A DNA stretch of 64,000 bases from Cyclaneusma minus (taxonomy: Eukaryota > Ascomycota > Leotiomycetes > Marthamycetales > Marthamycetaceae), in assembly GCA_037179335.1 (NCBI GenBank), contig JAKZHN010000026.1, positions 372,001-436,000 on the forward strand, written 5' to 3'. The notes beneath the pieces were generated by a model. It had not been told where the DNA came from and made no database searches. It saw only the letters and a program-made list of their open reading frames with translations. Below, in pieces: positions 10,513-21,075 of this stretch; the stretch's first letter is position 1; every line of letters starts with the position of its first letter. Made by a program: the position numbers and the translations under genes.

Positions 10513-12520
10513 ATGGACGACTTCATTCCCGACCCCGCAGAGCCATTCGTAATGACGCAGCTGCACACTGGCACAGTTGCTGAGCTTGCAGAATGGGAAG
10601 AGACGTACCAGCTCCCAAAAGCTGCTCGCTTGAAGAAAGACTGGTTGATCTCATCTGTGTTCCGACACCTCCAGTCTCTGGACCAGATCCCAAAGTCCGA
10701 CCTGAAGCCCGGCAATATCCGATACTTTAGGCAGACGATCAAAGGTTTGAGGGATGAGATCTGGGAAAGGCTGAAGGGTGTCACGGCTTATGGAACTGGC
10801 GTCATGACAAAGAGGAACCTGAGCCGGCTTGTCATCAATATGCAGACCAGAGAATTCAATTACGATCTGCTCATTGCTTTGCTGGTCGAACATGATGCCA
10901 CAGGATGGGAGCTGAACGGAAGATTCCACATCATGAGCTTTCAGCGAATCTGGGAGAATGCTCCGGAGGCTATGCGGGTTGCTGCTGTTGGAGCAGACAT
11001 TGTTCCGATGGGGTTCCCGCCGGTGTTCAAGCGTGAGCCCACGCCTGAAGAATGGCCTCCGATCCAGATGTCATCGGACGGTAGCGAGGAGGAGCCTGGC
11101 GATATGGTCATGAGTGAGCCTGAAAGCCCGGAGAGTGAGCCTTTGGGCGATGTGTTCAAGCGTGAGCGTGAAAGCGCGGAGAGTGAGCCTTTGGGCCAGA
11201 GAGATCTGGCCCAAATCTGTGAGGAGAATAGTGCTTCCCGCTCGTCCAGGGACACAATCAAAGAGGAACCAGTGTCGGACGATGACGATGCGCTTATGCT
11301 TAACAAAAGCCTGAAACTCTCGCGCTCTCCCTCTTCAGTTTTCAACAACACAAACATGCCTTCTCGCCTCGCCAAGGATCGAGAGAGCGTGATCCAGAAG
11401 CATCAGAAGAAGACTTCTACTCCCAGTGACTCGTCTCCCACCACGTCGAAGGATCGCCCAAACCGAAAGAGCGTGCCCCGGAACCCTTCTGCTTCCAAGG
11501 TCTCGCGATCCATGTCACCTGCGAGCTCTGCTCGAAAGAGCGTGGTCCAGAAGAAGCAGAAGGCTCATGCTCCGATGGTCTCGTCACCACTTGCCTTGCC
11601 CCAGACTGCTACTACTCGCGCTCAGTCTAAGAAGCGCAGCGCTCCCCAGGACTCGACCAGGGCCAAGCGCCAGAAGACAAGTGGCCTCAACGGCGCCAGC
11701 GACCACGAGGACAACAGCGACCACGAGAAGACAGCCAACGAGGATGCCAAGAAGATGGATCCCAAGGACTTCATTCGGTATGTTGATTGACTTTTCTAGT
11801 GACTGAACGATTTCCTTTCGCACAATTCCTTGTTGCGCAGCGTACATCTATCCCCTTGTATCATTAGCTGACATATTTCACAGCACCTTCGGCTACGACA
11901 GAGAAGACGAGGTCTTGCTCTACTGCGCCAAAGACATGACCCTGAAATTCCCGCTGTCCATTTTCCAAGACAAGTCTCTCTTCATCGCTACCGAAGCCGC
12001 GAAGCCTCATGCGGGTCCGATCGTTCTGAGCTGCAAGGACACGAACTACGAAGACGTCGCCCGCCTACTCCAATACGTGCAACTCGGCGCTGCCAACTTC
12101 GACGGTGTGATCTCACTGAGCGAATTCTGCGCATTCATCGACCTCATCCATCACTTCAAGGTTGCCGGCGCCTGCGCATACATCAGTGGCATTGTCAGCG
12201 AGTTCCTCAAGAAGAAGCCCGAGGCATTGACTCCCGAAACACTCATCAAACTCGTCGAGGTGGGCAATAACTGTAACTTTGACATGTGCTCCGTCGGCTA
12301 CTTTGCTGCGCGCTTCGCTGCCAACGTCTGCCTCACCGGTAGCAAGGTCTTCGACGAGACGAGGAAGGTCATGACTGCGTTGGAGGGCTTGGTGGGCTTG
12401 GTCCAAGGAGCCATGAAGGCCAAGCCCCCAAGGATCGAGAAGTTCTTCAGAAATGGCAAGATTTCGTGGACTGATCCCTTCCTGGGTGATGACCACGTCT
12501 TCTATGCCGCATCTCGTTAG
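10513..12520 (+). CDS. Uncharacterised protein: novel domain plus BTB-like domain
   Basis: Exons are 10513-11777 and 11884-12520; the 106 bp intron has gtatgt, a gctgac branch site and cacag. The product is 633 residues. Residues ~10-150 are a third copy of the domain found twice in the upstream gene: PFVMTQ, then VFRHLQSL, KRNLSRL, LLIALLVEHDATGWE and FQRIWENAPEA. A long Ser/Glu/Lys-rich linker follows, with a 16-residue repeat (SEPES...SEPLG; 48 bp period from 11114 and 11162) and basic clusters (KKRSAPQ, RAKRQKTS). Exon 2 reads like a BTB/POZ fold: EVLLYCAKDMTLKFPLSIF, then a strand, then VARLLQYVQLGAANF and helical C-terminal sequence. BTB domains usually mediate dimerisation or cullin-3 binding. 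The BTB call is by pattern only; the function is unknown. Confidence 0.8.
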
Positions 12521-14314
12521 GGGACGTCGAGGGTATCGGATGATCACATCTGATCTGGCTGGATGACTGGGGTATCATAGGTGCGCAGGTTCTGGGCGTG
12601 CTAGCCGTGGTTATCATAGGGAAAGCGCCGGTTAGTGAAATCACCGAGATGGAAGCTCTGCTTTCCGGACCCTCTTGTACAACACTAGGTAGTAGATACG
12701 AAAAGAAGGCTTTTGAGACCGACCTGAATATGCTTTACTCGTGACAATTACACGTGGTGCAAGTGATGACTGGACACACTTACCTGTTACCAAAGTGGTT
12801 GGCCGAGATTGGGGTATCGGAGTAGACCGACTCTCGGCCATACTCCTCTATTGAGCTGTAGAGAGGCAGGAAATAGAGTAGCATTGGTCTGGCTAGCTAA
12901 ACTTAATGCTGGGTACAGCGGTATATATCCTACACCCTCCTAGCCCACGTGGGTGGCTTCCAAGACGGTCATGTCCGAGTAAAATGAGGCTGACCGGGTG
13001 CCAAGGTCAGCGCCAAGCGCTCGCCCCAACGGTCACCTACACTCTCCGACTACCCGTTCCTGCCAAGAGCCAGGCACCCTGCAACATCCTCGGACTCATC
13101 GAGATTTGACATCAAGTGACTGTTGTATTAATCTGAAGACTGAAGCGGTGCCTTCGGACAAGGTGATCAATGAGAGACCGCTGGAGGGTAGAGCCTCTGG
13201 GAGCACTAATATCAGTACTACTTGGGGTCCAAATAGAGCCCTGACATCTGAGTCCTGGATGGTCAAGCAACATGGCGAAGAACAATCGATACGAGATATT
13301 GAGAAATTTGGCTCGGTGTGGGCATATTCCGTAAGCATGGACGAAAACGGAAAGGTGGGCATGCACGGGAAGCTTAATTTGACCCCACGATCCTTACGGT
13401 ACCAACGCAATAAAACACGTCAAATTAAACTCAACCTCTCCCGCGCACCAACGACAATTCGCATGAGTGCGATAAGATTAAGAATCTGCCAGACGATATG
13501 CGACCCTATCCTATCACGGAGGAGCTAGCGCTGTAAAAAGGAGAACAGAGAAGGTTGAAGTGTGCCTCCGGTGCACAGAGTATCAAAACAGTAAAGTCAA
13601 ACTCAGCCTCTATCAAGCATCAACGAGGATTCATCGCATCAGTACGATAGTAAGGTTGACGATCTACAGGTGACACGCGATTCTATCACCTGCTACCCGC
13701 TCTGGATTTGAGCGCTATGTTCCAGGAGAGCTCGCCAAGGCCCCAATTTTCCTTATTCTATCCTGGGAACTCCGGATTTGGATGCTGGATGCTTCAAAGT
13801 CACGAATAGAGTTCTTGGGTAAAGAAGGATTATCCTAGACCCGGCACGTCAGCCTCCATGGGCTATTAATATTACTTGCATGGTGCATTGTCGACCGACC
13901 TTCCAGAAGCGCCGAAGATTCCGGGATCACGATCCCGACTAACTCGGGACTTCGTTATGTCCCAAGCTCCAAGCCTTGGACGCGTAGAAGTAAAGGTCCA
14001 GTTGAGGTAACTTGTGGTGAGAACTTTCCCAACCACCCGGAGAATTTGAACAACTCAATTCCCTTCTCGCTTTGCTTTTGGGCCCAACTTTCGCTCTCAC
14101 TGCAAGCCCTCATTGGGCAGGGTATCTGACGAGCCCGGAAGGTATCTGTGGGTAACCGCCTTTCATGCCATGAGCCCTTTGATATAGTCAGGGGCATTCA
14201 CGGGAGATTTGAAGACAGTTTCCAGGATACAGGTAGGTATAGAAGGGGACACGTTCGCCTGCGATAGACAGTAAAGAAGAAGGCATTTTCCTTACACTAT
14301 TCATCATCTTCAAA
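12521..14314. other. Intergenic, no gene; diverged duplication at 13.4-13.7 kb
   Basis: No convincing coding sequence. A segment starting near 13411 (cgtcaaattaaactcaacctct ... cgcatgagtgcgataag ... gcgaccctatc) recurs in diverged form from about 13587 (gtaaagtcaaactcagcctct ... cgcatcagtacgatag ... gcgattctatcacc), an offset of about 176 bp. The final ~150 bases are the promoter of the pectin methylesterase gene; the ATG there has a good context (aaaATGA). Confidence 0.45.
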
Positions 14315-15380
14315 ATGAAGTTCCTATTCCTCGGTCTCCTCTCCTTCTCCTTGGCGTTAGGGAACCTGATCCCTCGCAGTGGTAACGCTCCACCAGCCGG
14401 CGCCACCCTGGTCGACCAGAGCGGATCCGCGAAGGGGTCCTACCCAACCGTCCAAAAAGGCGTTGATGCCTTGTCCAAGTCGTCCAAAACGTCCCAGACG
14501 CTTTTCATCTACGCTGGCACTTACAAGGAGCAAGTCTACATCCCGAAACTTGCCTCCAGCCTGATCGTCCAAGGCCAGACGTCCGACAGTTCAAGCTACC
14601 ACTCCAACCAAGTGACCATCACACATAGCAGATCACTAGCCCAATCATCATCCGATGACGAGTACGTCTCTCTGCCCCTATCTCATGATATCTCATCCGG
14701 CAAAGCTAACCAGAACCAGGACTGCCACCGTACGCAATTGGTCCGAAAATACTAAATTCTACAACCTGAACATCGAAAACACCTTCGGCCACACCAACAC
14801 AGATGGCCAAAACCTAGCCCTCAGCGCTCACTCAGGCAACCAAGGCTACTACGCCTGCCAGCTCCGCGGCTACCAAGACACCGTCCTCGCCAACACCGGC
14901 GCGCAGCTCTACTCCAAATGCATGATCTCCGGCGCCATTGATTTCATCTTCGGCGAAACCGCCACCGCCTGGTTCGAAAAGATTGACATCCGCACTATCG
15001 CCGCCGGCGCCATCACCGCCTCCGGTCGTGACTCCCCTTCTAATCCTTCCATATACGTGCTCAACAATTGCAATATCGCTGCCCAAGGGGCTTCCGCTGG
15101 AAGTACTTATTTGGGACGTCCGTGGAAGGATTATGCGAGAGTGGTGTTTCAGAATACGCAGATGAGCGATGTGGTGAATGCGGCGGGATGGCAGATTTGG
15201 CAGAAGGGAGATGAGCGTACGGATCATTGCGATTTTGAGGAGTATGGGAATTCGGGGGCGGGGAGTGCCAAGGGGGGGAGGGCGAATTTTTCGAAGCAGG
15301 CGGGTAGTGCGGTTGGTATTGGGTCGGTTTTGGGGGGTAGCTACAAGAGTCAGTTCTATGTGGATGCGAGCTATCTTTAG
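14315..15380 (+). CDS. Secreted pectin methylesterase (pectinesterase, CE8)
   Basis: Removes methyl esters from pectin in plant cell walls, giving acidic pectin and methanol. Exons are 14315-14661 and 14720-15380; the 58 bp intron starts gtacgt, has gctaacc and ends accag, and joining restores DDE|TATV. The product is 335 residues. Residues 1-16 form a signal peptide (MKFLFLGLLSFSLALG). The CE8 beta-helix signatures are all present: YYACQLRGYQDT with Asp169 as acid/base, GAIDFIFGE with nucleophile Asp190, and YLGRPW with Arg249 and Trp251. The length equals single-domain fungal enzymes, with no carbohydrate-binding module. It stands alone with no other cell-wall enzyme nearby. It appears intact and probably functional, and implies contact with plant tissue, living or dead. 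Confidence 0.97.
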
Positions 15381-15772
15381 GGGAAAAGTAGATGGACACG
15401 CGGGCGCATCTGAAGGTAGTCTTGGATTTACACTCCATGGTTTCTACAGCGCCGTGCAAGGGGTTTGTGCACAGCGTGATTTGATAACTCTGAATTCGAG
15501 TCTCCTTACGACTATGTATATGTCTCAAGCCATGTCCACTTAACCTCTGATTTCTAGAGAATGTTTCCTCTCCTCAAGGATCTTAGCATCTCTCGCACCT
15601 TCCCTCGAAAGCTCTTCGTACTGCAGGTATGCAAGGCTGCAAGCACTCGGACTGCGTTAAGCCGAAGCGGGTTCATACGGGCCAATGCGGCCCAAAAAAA
15701 GCCGGGAAAAACCGAGCCGGCATTGCGGGCTGCGCTGCTAACCCTTAATGGTACATGTAGCCCGCGCCCCAA
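15381..15772. other. Short intergenic, possible foldback at 15650-15780
   Basis: No gene. At 15650-15780 an imperfect palindromic arrangement is visible (gccaatgcggcc against ggcattgcgggc; cgggttcatacggg against the complement of gtacatgtagcccg). It may be a small inverted-repeat element, but the match is weak. Confidence 0.3.
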
Positions 15773-16478
15773 TTAACCCATGTTATGCTCACTTCCTGCT
15801 CTGATTCCCGTCAGCTCCCCCCTCATCACATCAATCTCCCTCCTATCAAGCTCCTTCTCCCACAGAAACAGCGGAATGTATTCGATAGACATGACGCAGT
15901 TGGCGCTGCAGTAAATGTTGAGACGATTTAGCTGAATGCAGCGCCAACTGCGGACCTCCTCCTCAATCTCTTTTGCAGCACCTCCAGAAAACGTCCCCGC
16001 ATCCTCCAGAATCCCTGCGTGAATCTCCATGAATTCTAAGCTGCCGGTCGGTAGGGTATTCTAGATTGGAAGGTCATCCGTCTCGTCACGACCCACCGCT
16101 CATTCCTGCTGTCAATTTCACGGCTTCATGGATCATCAGCATCGCTACGCCGCTGCCACCACGGAGGAACACAGCTCCGGACAGCCAGTCTCCGAGTTCG
16201 TTGATGACCTCGGCTTTGAATTTGAGGAAGCCGATTCTGTTGGGACCGAACCAGTCTACTGCCTAGACTGTTCACGGAAAGATGATGGGGTGTCCCGAAA
16301 AGGGCGATCGGGGCTGGTTTGCATAGAGAGTGATTTTTGTAGGGTGTTCAATTAGACTTTCCAGGCGGGATAGTTGAGTTGGAAGCTCTTCTTGCGCAAT
16401 AGAGCGACTGGTGGGTGTAAAGGCGGGTAAAGTAACGACATTGGGGGGAGATATGCCAGGAAGTACACATGTGTCCAT
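15773..16478 (-). pseudogene. Nudix hydrolase (ADP-sugar pyrophosphatase type), decayed
   Basis: Intact relatives hydrolyse ADP-ribose or ADP-sugars. Reading the minus strand from ATG at 16478, the first ~68 residues (SLIEHPTKITLY and neighbours) lead into AVDWFGPNRIGFLKFKAEV and WLSGAVFLRGGS, characteristic of the N-terminal half of fungal ADP-sugar pyrophosphatases. After a frame change the other half follows: TGSLEFMEI, GILEDAGTFSGGAAKEIEEEV (the Nudix-box region) and EYIPLFLWEKELDR. Two in-frame stops interrupt it, TGA at 16272-16274 and TAG at 16263-16265, and both fit C-to-T changes of CGA and CAG. The segment after the Nudix box is shortened and scrambled, and a frameshift lies near 16040-16090. 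The gene is not expressible as a full enzyme. Family assignment is by recalled pattern. Confidence 0.8.
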
Positions 16479-16777
16479 CTTGATGATAATATTGGGAAGT
16501 TTGAAGATAAATCAGACGTGGAAAGCCAAGACTTGACGGATGAAAGCTATTAAGCTGAAGTCGGCAAACGCGAATTGCCCGGCGCTGCCTACGTATTCGT
16601 CTAGGAATCCAAAGGCACCAGCTACGGCTGAGAATATCTAATCTACTGCTAGGTTTTGACCCCCAACGGCAAAATTTCACAGTTAAGCCCCGCTGCGGCG
16701 TAGCACGGCTGTGCTTCCCAACTGGGGCAGCTACATGCATAACAGATAACGGAGCAACATTGAACAAGGCTCGCCAC
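16479..16777. other. Intergenic, no gene
   Basis: Nothing coding is seen. The reading frame that crosses it on the minus strand is low-grade and overlaps the foldback element. Confidence 0.35.
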
Positions 16778-17026
16778 GGCCCGCCACGGCACGATCCGCC
16801 ACGGTCCGGTCCAAAGGGCAGACACCGCGGTCTGGTTTTTTGTACGGACCGACCGCGGTCCGGATCACGGGGGTTCAAACCCTTAATAACCCCTGAAACA
16901 TTTATAAAAAATTCCAAAAAAAAACAGTCCAGAAAAGTCCAAAAACTCCTATATTATTAGGACCGCGGTCCTATATTTCCCGGACTGAACCAGACCGCGG
17001 TCCCTCGGACCGTGCCGAGTCCTGCC
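16778..17026. mobile_element. Foldback/MITE-like element rich in CCGCGG
   Basis: About 249 bp. The left arm (16778-16836) and the reverse complement of the right arm (about 16985-17026) share ggc...ggcacg-tccg and an exact accgcggtctggtt. The palindromic octamer-like ccgcggtc occurs at about 16826, 16852, 16959 and 16994. The centre is A-rich. There is no coding capacity. A related cggtccgaggcggtccgaggc motif lies at 25624-25644, at the very edge of the AT block. I infer a non-autonomous element; its class is not established. Confidence 0.55.
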
Positions 17027-17644
17027 ATTGAAAGTACCTATGTACAGTGAGCCAGGATTTTTATTCCCCCTTGTCGCCGATCAATAGGGGTGTGTGGTGT
17101 GGTGGATCCAGCCTAGGCCATTTACTGTATTAAGACAAAATTGACAAACCGGTAGTTTTGATATAATAATGTAATTTCTACAACCGTATATGCAAAAATA
17201 ACGGGAGAATTTCGACAGGCAACGACCATAAGTAATTCTAATTGCTATACTTATAGAATCAAGTATTTTCAATTGCAAAAACCAAAGGCTTTTCTAGCAT
17301 GGTTGAAATCCACCAAAATCGAAAAAGCAACGTTGCCAAGTCCGACTCCACATACTGCATGCAGCAACTCCACTCCTGTACGTGGCCCACAGGGAGGGAA
17401 CGAATCCTGTTTGACTGTATCAATCACATTATGTACCGAAACCCTTATCAGCTGCTGATCTGGCCTTCTAAGCTTTCTCCTATCATGTCGTTCCCCGCTT
17501 TCGAAATCTTATAAGCTATCCGGGTCCTTACATAGCTTCGTTCTTTCATCCTGCAGCCCCGTTGGGTTCTTCAACCAACCTAGGAAACCGAAGAAGTCAC
17601 ACTATTATCGTATCTCATAATTTAACCCACTCTTTCTCTGCATA
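17027..17644. other. Intergenic upstream of the HET pseudogene
   Basis: AT-leaning sequence with no repeats or genes that I can support. It presumably contains the former promoter of the HET-domain gene. Confidence 0.35.
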
Positions 17645-19949
17645 ATGATTTGTGAGGTCTGCTGCCTTATGCTTTCAGAGCACCGAGGGCTCAAGGAGAG
17701 AACTGCATGGGACTTAACATTTGAGCACCACGCCACTAGGCAAATCCTTGAAAAAGCTGCTCGCGATGGGTGCTGTAGATGTCGGGTGAACTGGGGCAAA
17801 CTATGTGACCTCGAAAAAAATGAAGCAGAAGTGCTGGAAGACTCCGAAGAAGAGGACGAGCCCAGCGAACAAAGAAGGAATTTCGTCCAAGCAAGACTCT
17901 CGTATGAAGGAGATAGAAAGCATTGTCTGTGCTTCTGGACCAATCATCGGCTACATATGGCTCATTGGCTAGGGATGTTCGGGCTCATCAAACCCGTCGG
18001 TCAGTGTTTTCGATATAATCCAAGTCTCACGTGGAGGCATTCTCTAATTACATCAGATTCCTCCCAGCCATTGGACGACAAAATCTCCAGTTCCACGTCC
18101 TCAGATGAAGTGTTTCATCTTGCACAGAAATGGGTAAAGCAGTGCATCGAAACTCATAAGAAGTGTCGCGTATCTGTCAGACCAACTTAGTACCCGACAA
18201 GATTGATCGACATGGAGTTGGCAGATTCCGGACAAGTTCGCCTTGTTTTGACGAGGGCAAAAGACAACCAAGAACAGGAAAATTCTCGATACGGGATTGA
18301 TGGGCGATATGTGACTCTGAGTCATTGCTGGGGTAGCGCTCCAATGACCAAACTTACCCTAGACAACTATGAACCCTTCCAAGAACGCATTGATCTGGAC
18401 TTGCTACCTCGAACATTCCAACACGCCGTAGCCTTTGCGACCAAGCTGGGCGTCCGATACATTTGAATAGATTCTCTCTGCATTTTGCAAGACGATGAGC
18501 AGGACTGGTTATCAGAATCCTCGCAGATGAGTCAAGTCTACCAAAACTCATTCTGCAACATATCCGCAACGGCAGCTCAAGACAGCTCCGAAGGGCTCTT
18601 TTTCGCCCGAGAAGCTCGACAGCTGTGGGTCGACACAGTCAGCCTTCGGACTAAAGAGATCCCCCTCTGGCGCAATCCACCTGAATATGAAAGATCTACA
18701 GTCGTTGATCCTTCCTTTTGGGAACGGATCGTCAATGACGCGCCCGTGAACAGGCGATCTTGGATCTTACAAGAGAGACTGATGGCGCCACGAGTGCTCC
18801 ACTTCTGTCAAGACCAAATTGCGTGGGAGTGCCGAGAACTCGATGCTGCTGAGTGTCACCCAGAGGGAACGCCCCATTTGCAGCTCAAGGCAAGTGACGA
18901 TGTCCCGGACGGCTTTAGACAGAAAGGAATCGATCCTCTGAAAGACGTATGGGAAGCGTTTGCGTAATGTCCGGATGAATAGGAGAAAGGTGCTTGACCC
19001 CGACGAGCATCTGACTCCGGAGATATACGACCATGAGCTATGGAATCGTATTGTTGAAGTGTATTCTAAGACCTCTCTCTCAAACTCGTCCGACAAGTTG
19101 ATCGCTCTTTCGGGCATTGCCAGGATGATGTCCGAGATAATCAAAGAAGAATACGTTGCAGGCATGTGGTCCAAGTTTCTGGCAAGTGAGCTTCTTTGGC
19201 AAGTAAGATATATGTCCGAGTCCATCCGTCCCGCTGGCTACCGAGCACCTAGTTGGTACGTAACAACCCCCAGAGCCTGCATTATCCCCTGAAGCCGGGT
19301 CGTTGGCAGCATGTCCTCGTTAAGGGACAATAGGCCCTCAAGACATTCCTCCACGTTCCCGAATCTTAGACATCCATTGGAAGTGACTAACGTATTCTTG
19401 CATAGGTCATGGGCTTCTGTCGACTGCAAAAGCGGCATAATCTACGGCGAAACAACCGAAAGAGGTATACTAGTCTCTGTCCAGAACATCTGGCTCGAGT
19501 ATCAGACCGAAGACAAGTTTGGTCTCGTCACCAATGGCTCTCTTGAACTTGTCGGCTTGCTGAAGAAAATCGAGATAGAAGAAAATACGAGCGAGATTCG
19601 AATCGATCGCTGTACCTGGAGACTAGTCTCTGGTGGTGACTCAAAAGGCGAAATGTTTCGGGGCTTCGTGTACCTGGACAGCCCTTCCACTAGCACCGAT
19701 ATTTTTGGACCTGGCAAAGAGATTTACTGCGTGCTTGCTGCTAAGGGACAGAGACATGACATTCATCTTATATGCATACTCTTGCAACTTGTGGACAAAG
19801 AGAAAAAGCAGTTTAAGCGCATTGGATTATCTATATTATTCCATCATGAGTATCAGAAATATCTTCTCAGATTATCTGGGGATGAAGCGAATCTTCCTTG
19901 CACTCACTGGGATGCTGCTGCTGGGAAGCATACTATCTGCATTGTCTGA
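17645..19949 (+). pseudogene. HET-domain (heterokaryon incompatibility) gene, disrupted
   Basis: HET-domain proteins act in non-self recognition and trigger cell death after fusion of incompatible hyphae. Traced in order: a Cys-rich N-terminus (MICEVCCLML), PTRLIDMEL, the HET core YVTLSHCWGS ... LPRTFQHAVAFATKLGVRYI(stop)IDSLCILQDD ... MSQVYQNSFCNISAT, RRSWILQERLMAPRVLHF, a C-terminal APSW|SWASVD joined across a 150 bp intron (19256-19405), then HLICILLQLV and an end at 19947-19949. Breaks: TAG at 18188-18190; TGA at 18464-18466, exactly where the family has Trp in the YIWIDSLCI motif (TGG to TGA); and a one-base frameshift near 18955-18960 between VWEAF and RNVRMNRRK. Both stops are C-to-T or G-to-A, consistent with RIP. 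It is otherwise colinear with full-length family members, so the inactivation is recent. Confidence 0.93.
19256..19405 (+). other. Intron of the HET pseudogene
   Basis: It begins gtacgt and ends gactaac...cttgcatag. Joining restores Ser-Trp-Ser-Trp-Ala-Ser in one frame, matching the conserved W-S-W-A-S of HET proteins. Confidence 0.8.
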
Positions 19950-20071
19950 ACTGCGGAGTTCGAGGAGGGAGTTATGAGAGTCGTACCGAGTGACAGGCCC
20001 CTCTCTGAATCGCCGGAGATGGCTGCTTGCAAGAATTGAGGTAGGGAGAAGGGGGGAGAGCCGGGTGTGAA

Positions 20072-20270
20072 CTTGTCGATGTGCAACAAAAGGTGTTACT
20101 ATGTTGGGTTTCTCTTGTTGCACGTCGACGACTCCGGGCGGCGTGCAGGGCTTGCGCTATCCCTGCGGAGCACCTCAGTGCGCACTGCGCAGCATAGGGG
20201 CGATCACTTTTGTTGCACGTCGACGAGGGCGCAACGCTTGCGCCATCCGCGCGGAGTACCTCATTCTGCA
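20072..20270. repeat. Repeated and inverted tgttgcacgtcgacga motif
   Basis: A 21-base motif ttttgttgcacgtcgacga occurs directly at 20112-20132 and 20207-20227 (95 bp apart), each followed by similar G/C-rich sequence (gcttgcgc-atcc-gcg-gag-acctca). Its near-perfect inverse (19 of 21) is at 20072-20092. The 20072/20207 pair could be the ends of a ~155 bp inverted-repeat element. Confidence 0.55.
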
Positions 20271-21075
20271 GCGATATAGGAGGTGTTGACAGGTGGGGGT
20301 TCAGACCGATGACAAGGGCCACTTCCTGAATGTCGAGACCTACCGATATCTCGGGTACCGCTAGCTCGATTCTGACCGTTTCTGTGTGGATTCGGTTATC
20401 CTTATTGAGGGGAACAACCTCATACTTTCAGATTGGTCGAAACTCAATTGTGGAGCTGGTTATACTCCTGTCTATAATTTCCTAATGTCTTGTTATTCAG
20501 ACAACACTTGCCTGTACATAGCTTTCAGACACTCCTTTCAAGCTGGTTAGAACATTATTCTGGAAAAATTATACTCAGGTGTCCGTGCTGTTATTTGATT
20601 TGGAAGATGTTGAGTTTTGACAAGGAAAAAGAGATGATTCAGGCTGTGGTCTGGGCCAAGCACCGTATTTACTTCTCATACGTTACCGAGGCTGTCTTTG
20701 AAGCTAGGGTCTTGGTTTCCGTATAGATCATATAAATTTCTGCTCTCTTTAAATAGAATCAAGCTTGGATTCCATATCTCATTCGTGATTCTGTCCAACA
20801 CTGCTTCCTCTGCTCTCCCATGAGTGCCTGCCTGACCACCATCCAACAACCAGAAATGATTCGAATTAGAATGACGAAAATCGGAAAACTAACCAATGCA
20901 AACCCAACTCTTCGCGATATCCATCTCCAGACCCCTGTCTCACCTCGCAAACCCCTGAAAATATCCAAATGTCGGATCCCTAGAACGCCCAGCCACTGCA
21001 TTCCACGCACTTTCTTTCCATACATTTTGCACTGCAGACACAATATTAATGCAAGAAACTCAGGTAGCAAGAGAA
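20271..21075. other. Intergenic; one hydrophobic frame on minus
   Basis: No gene is supported. The minus strand stays open from 21265 to 20759 and encodes two hydrophobic stretches (LWLVILLLPEFLALILCL and VGFALVSFPIFVILIRII), but its first third overlaps the last exon of the neighbouring gene in another frame. It could be an alternative 3' exon or chance. Confidence 0.3.

Noticed and set aside
10112..10552. 146-codon frame upstream of the BTB-like gene
   Set aside because: Product of a pyrimidine-rich repeated leader; low complexity and overlapping the real start.
16868..16886. ggttcaaaccc resembling a tRNA B box
   Set aside because: No matching A box, acceptor stem or cloverleaf around it; it lies inside the foldback element.
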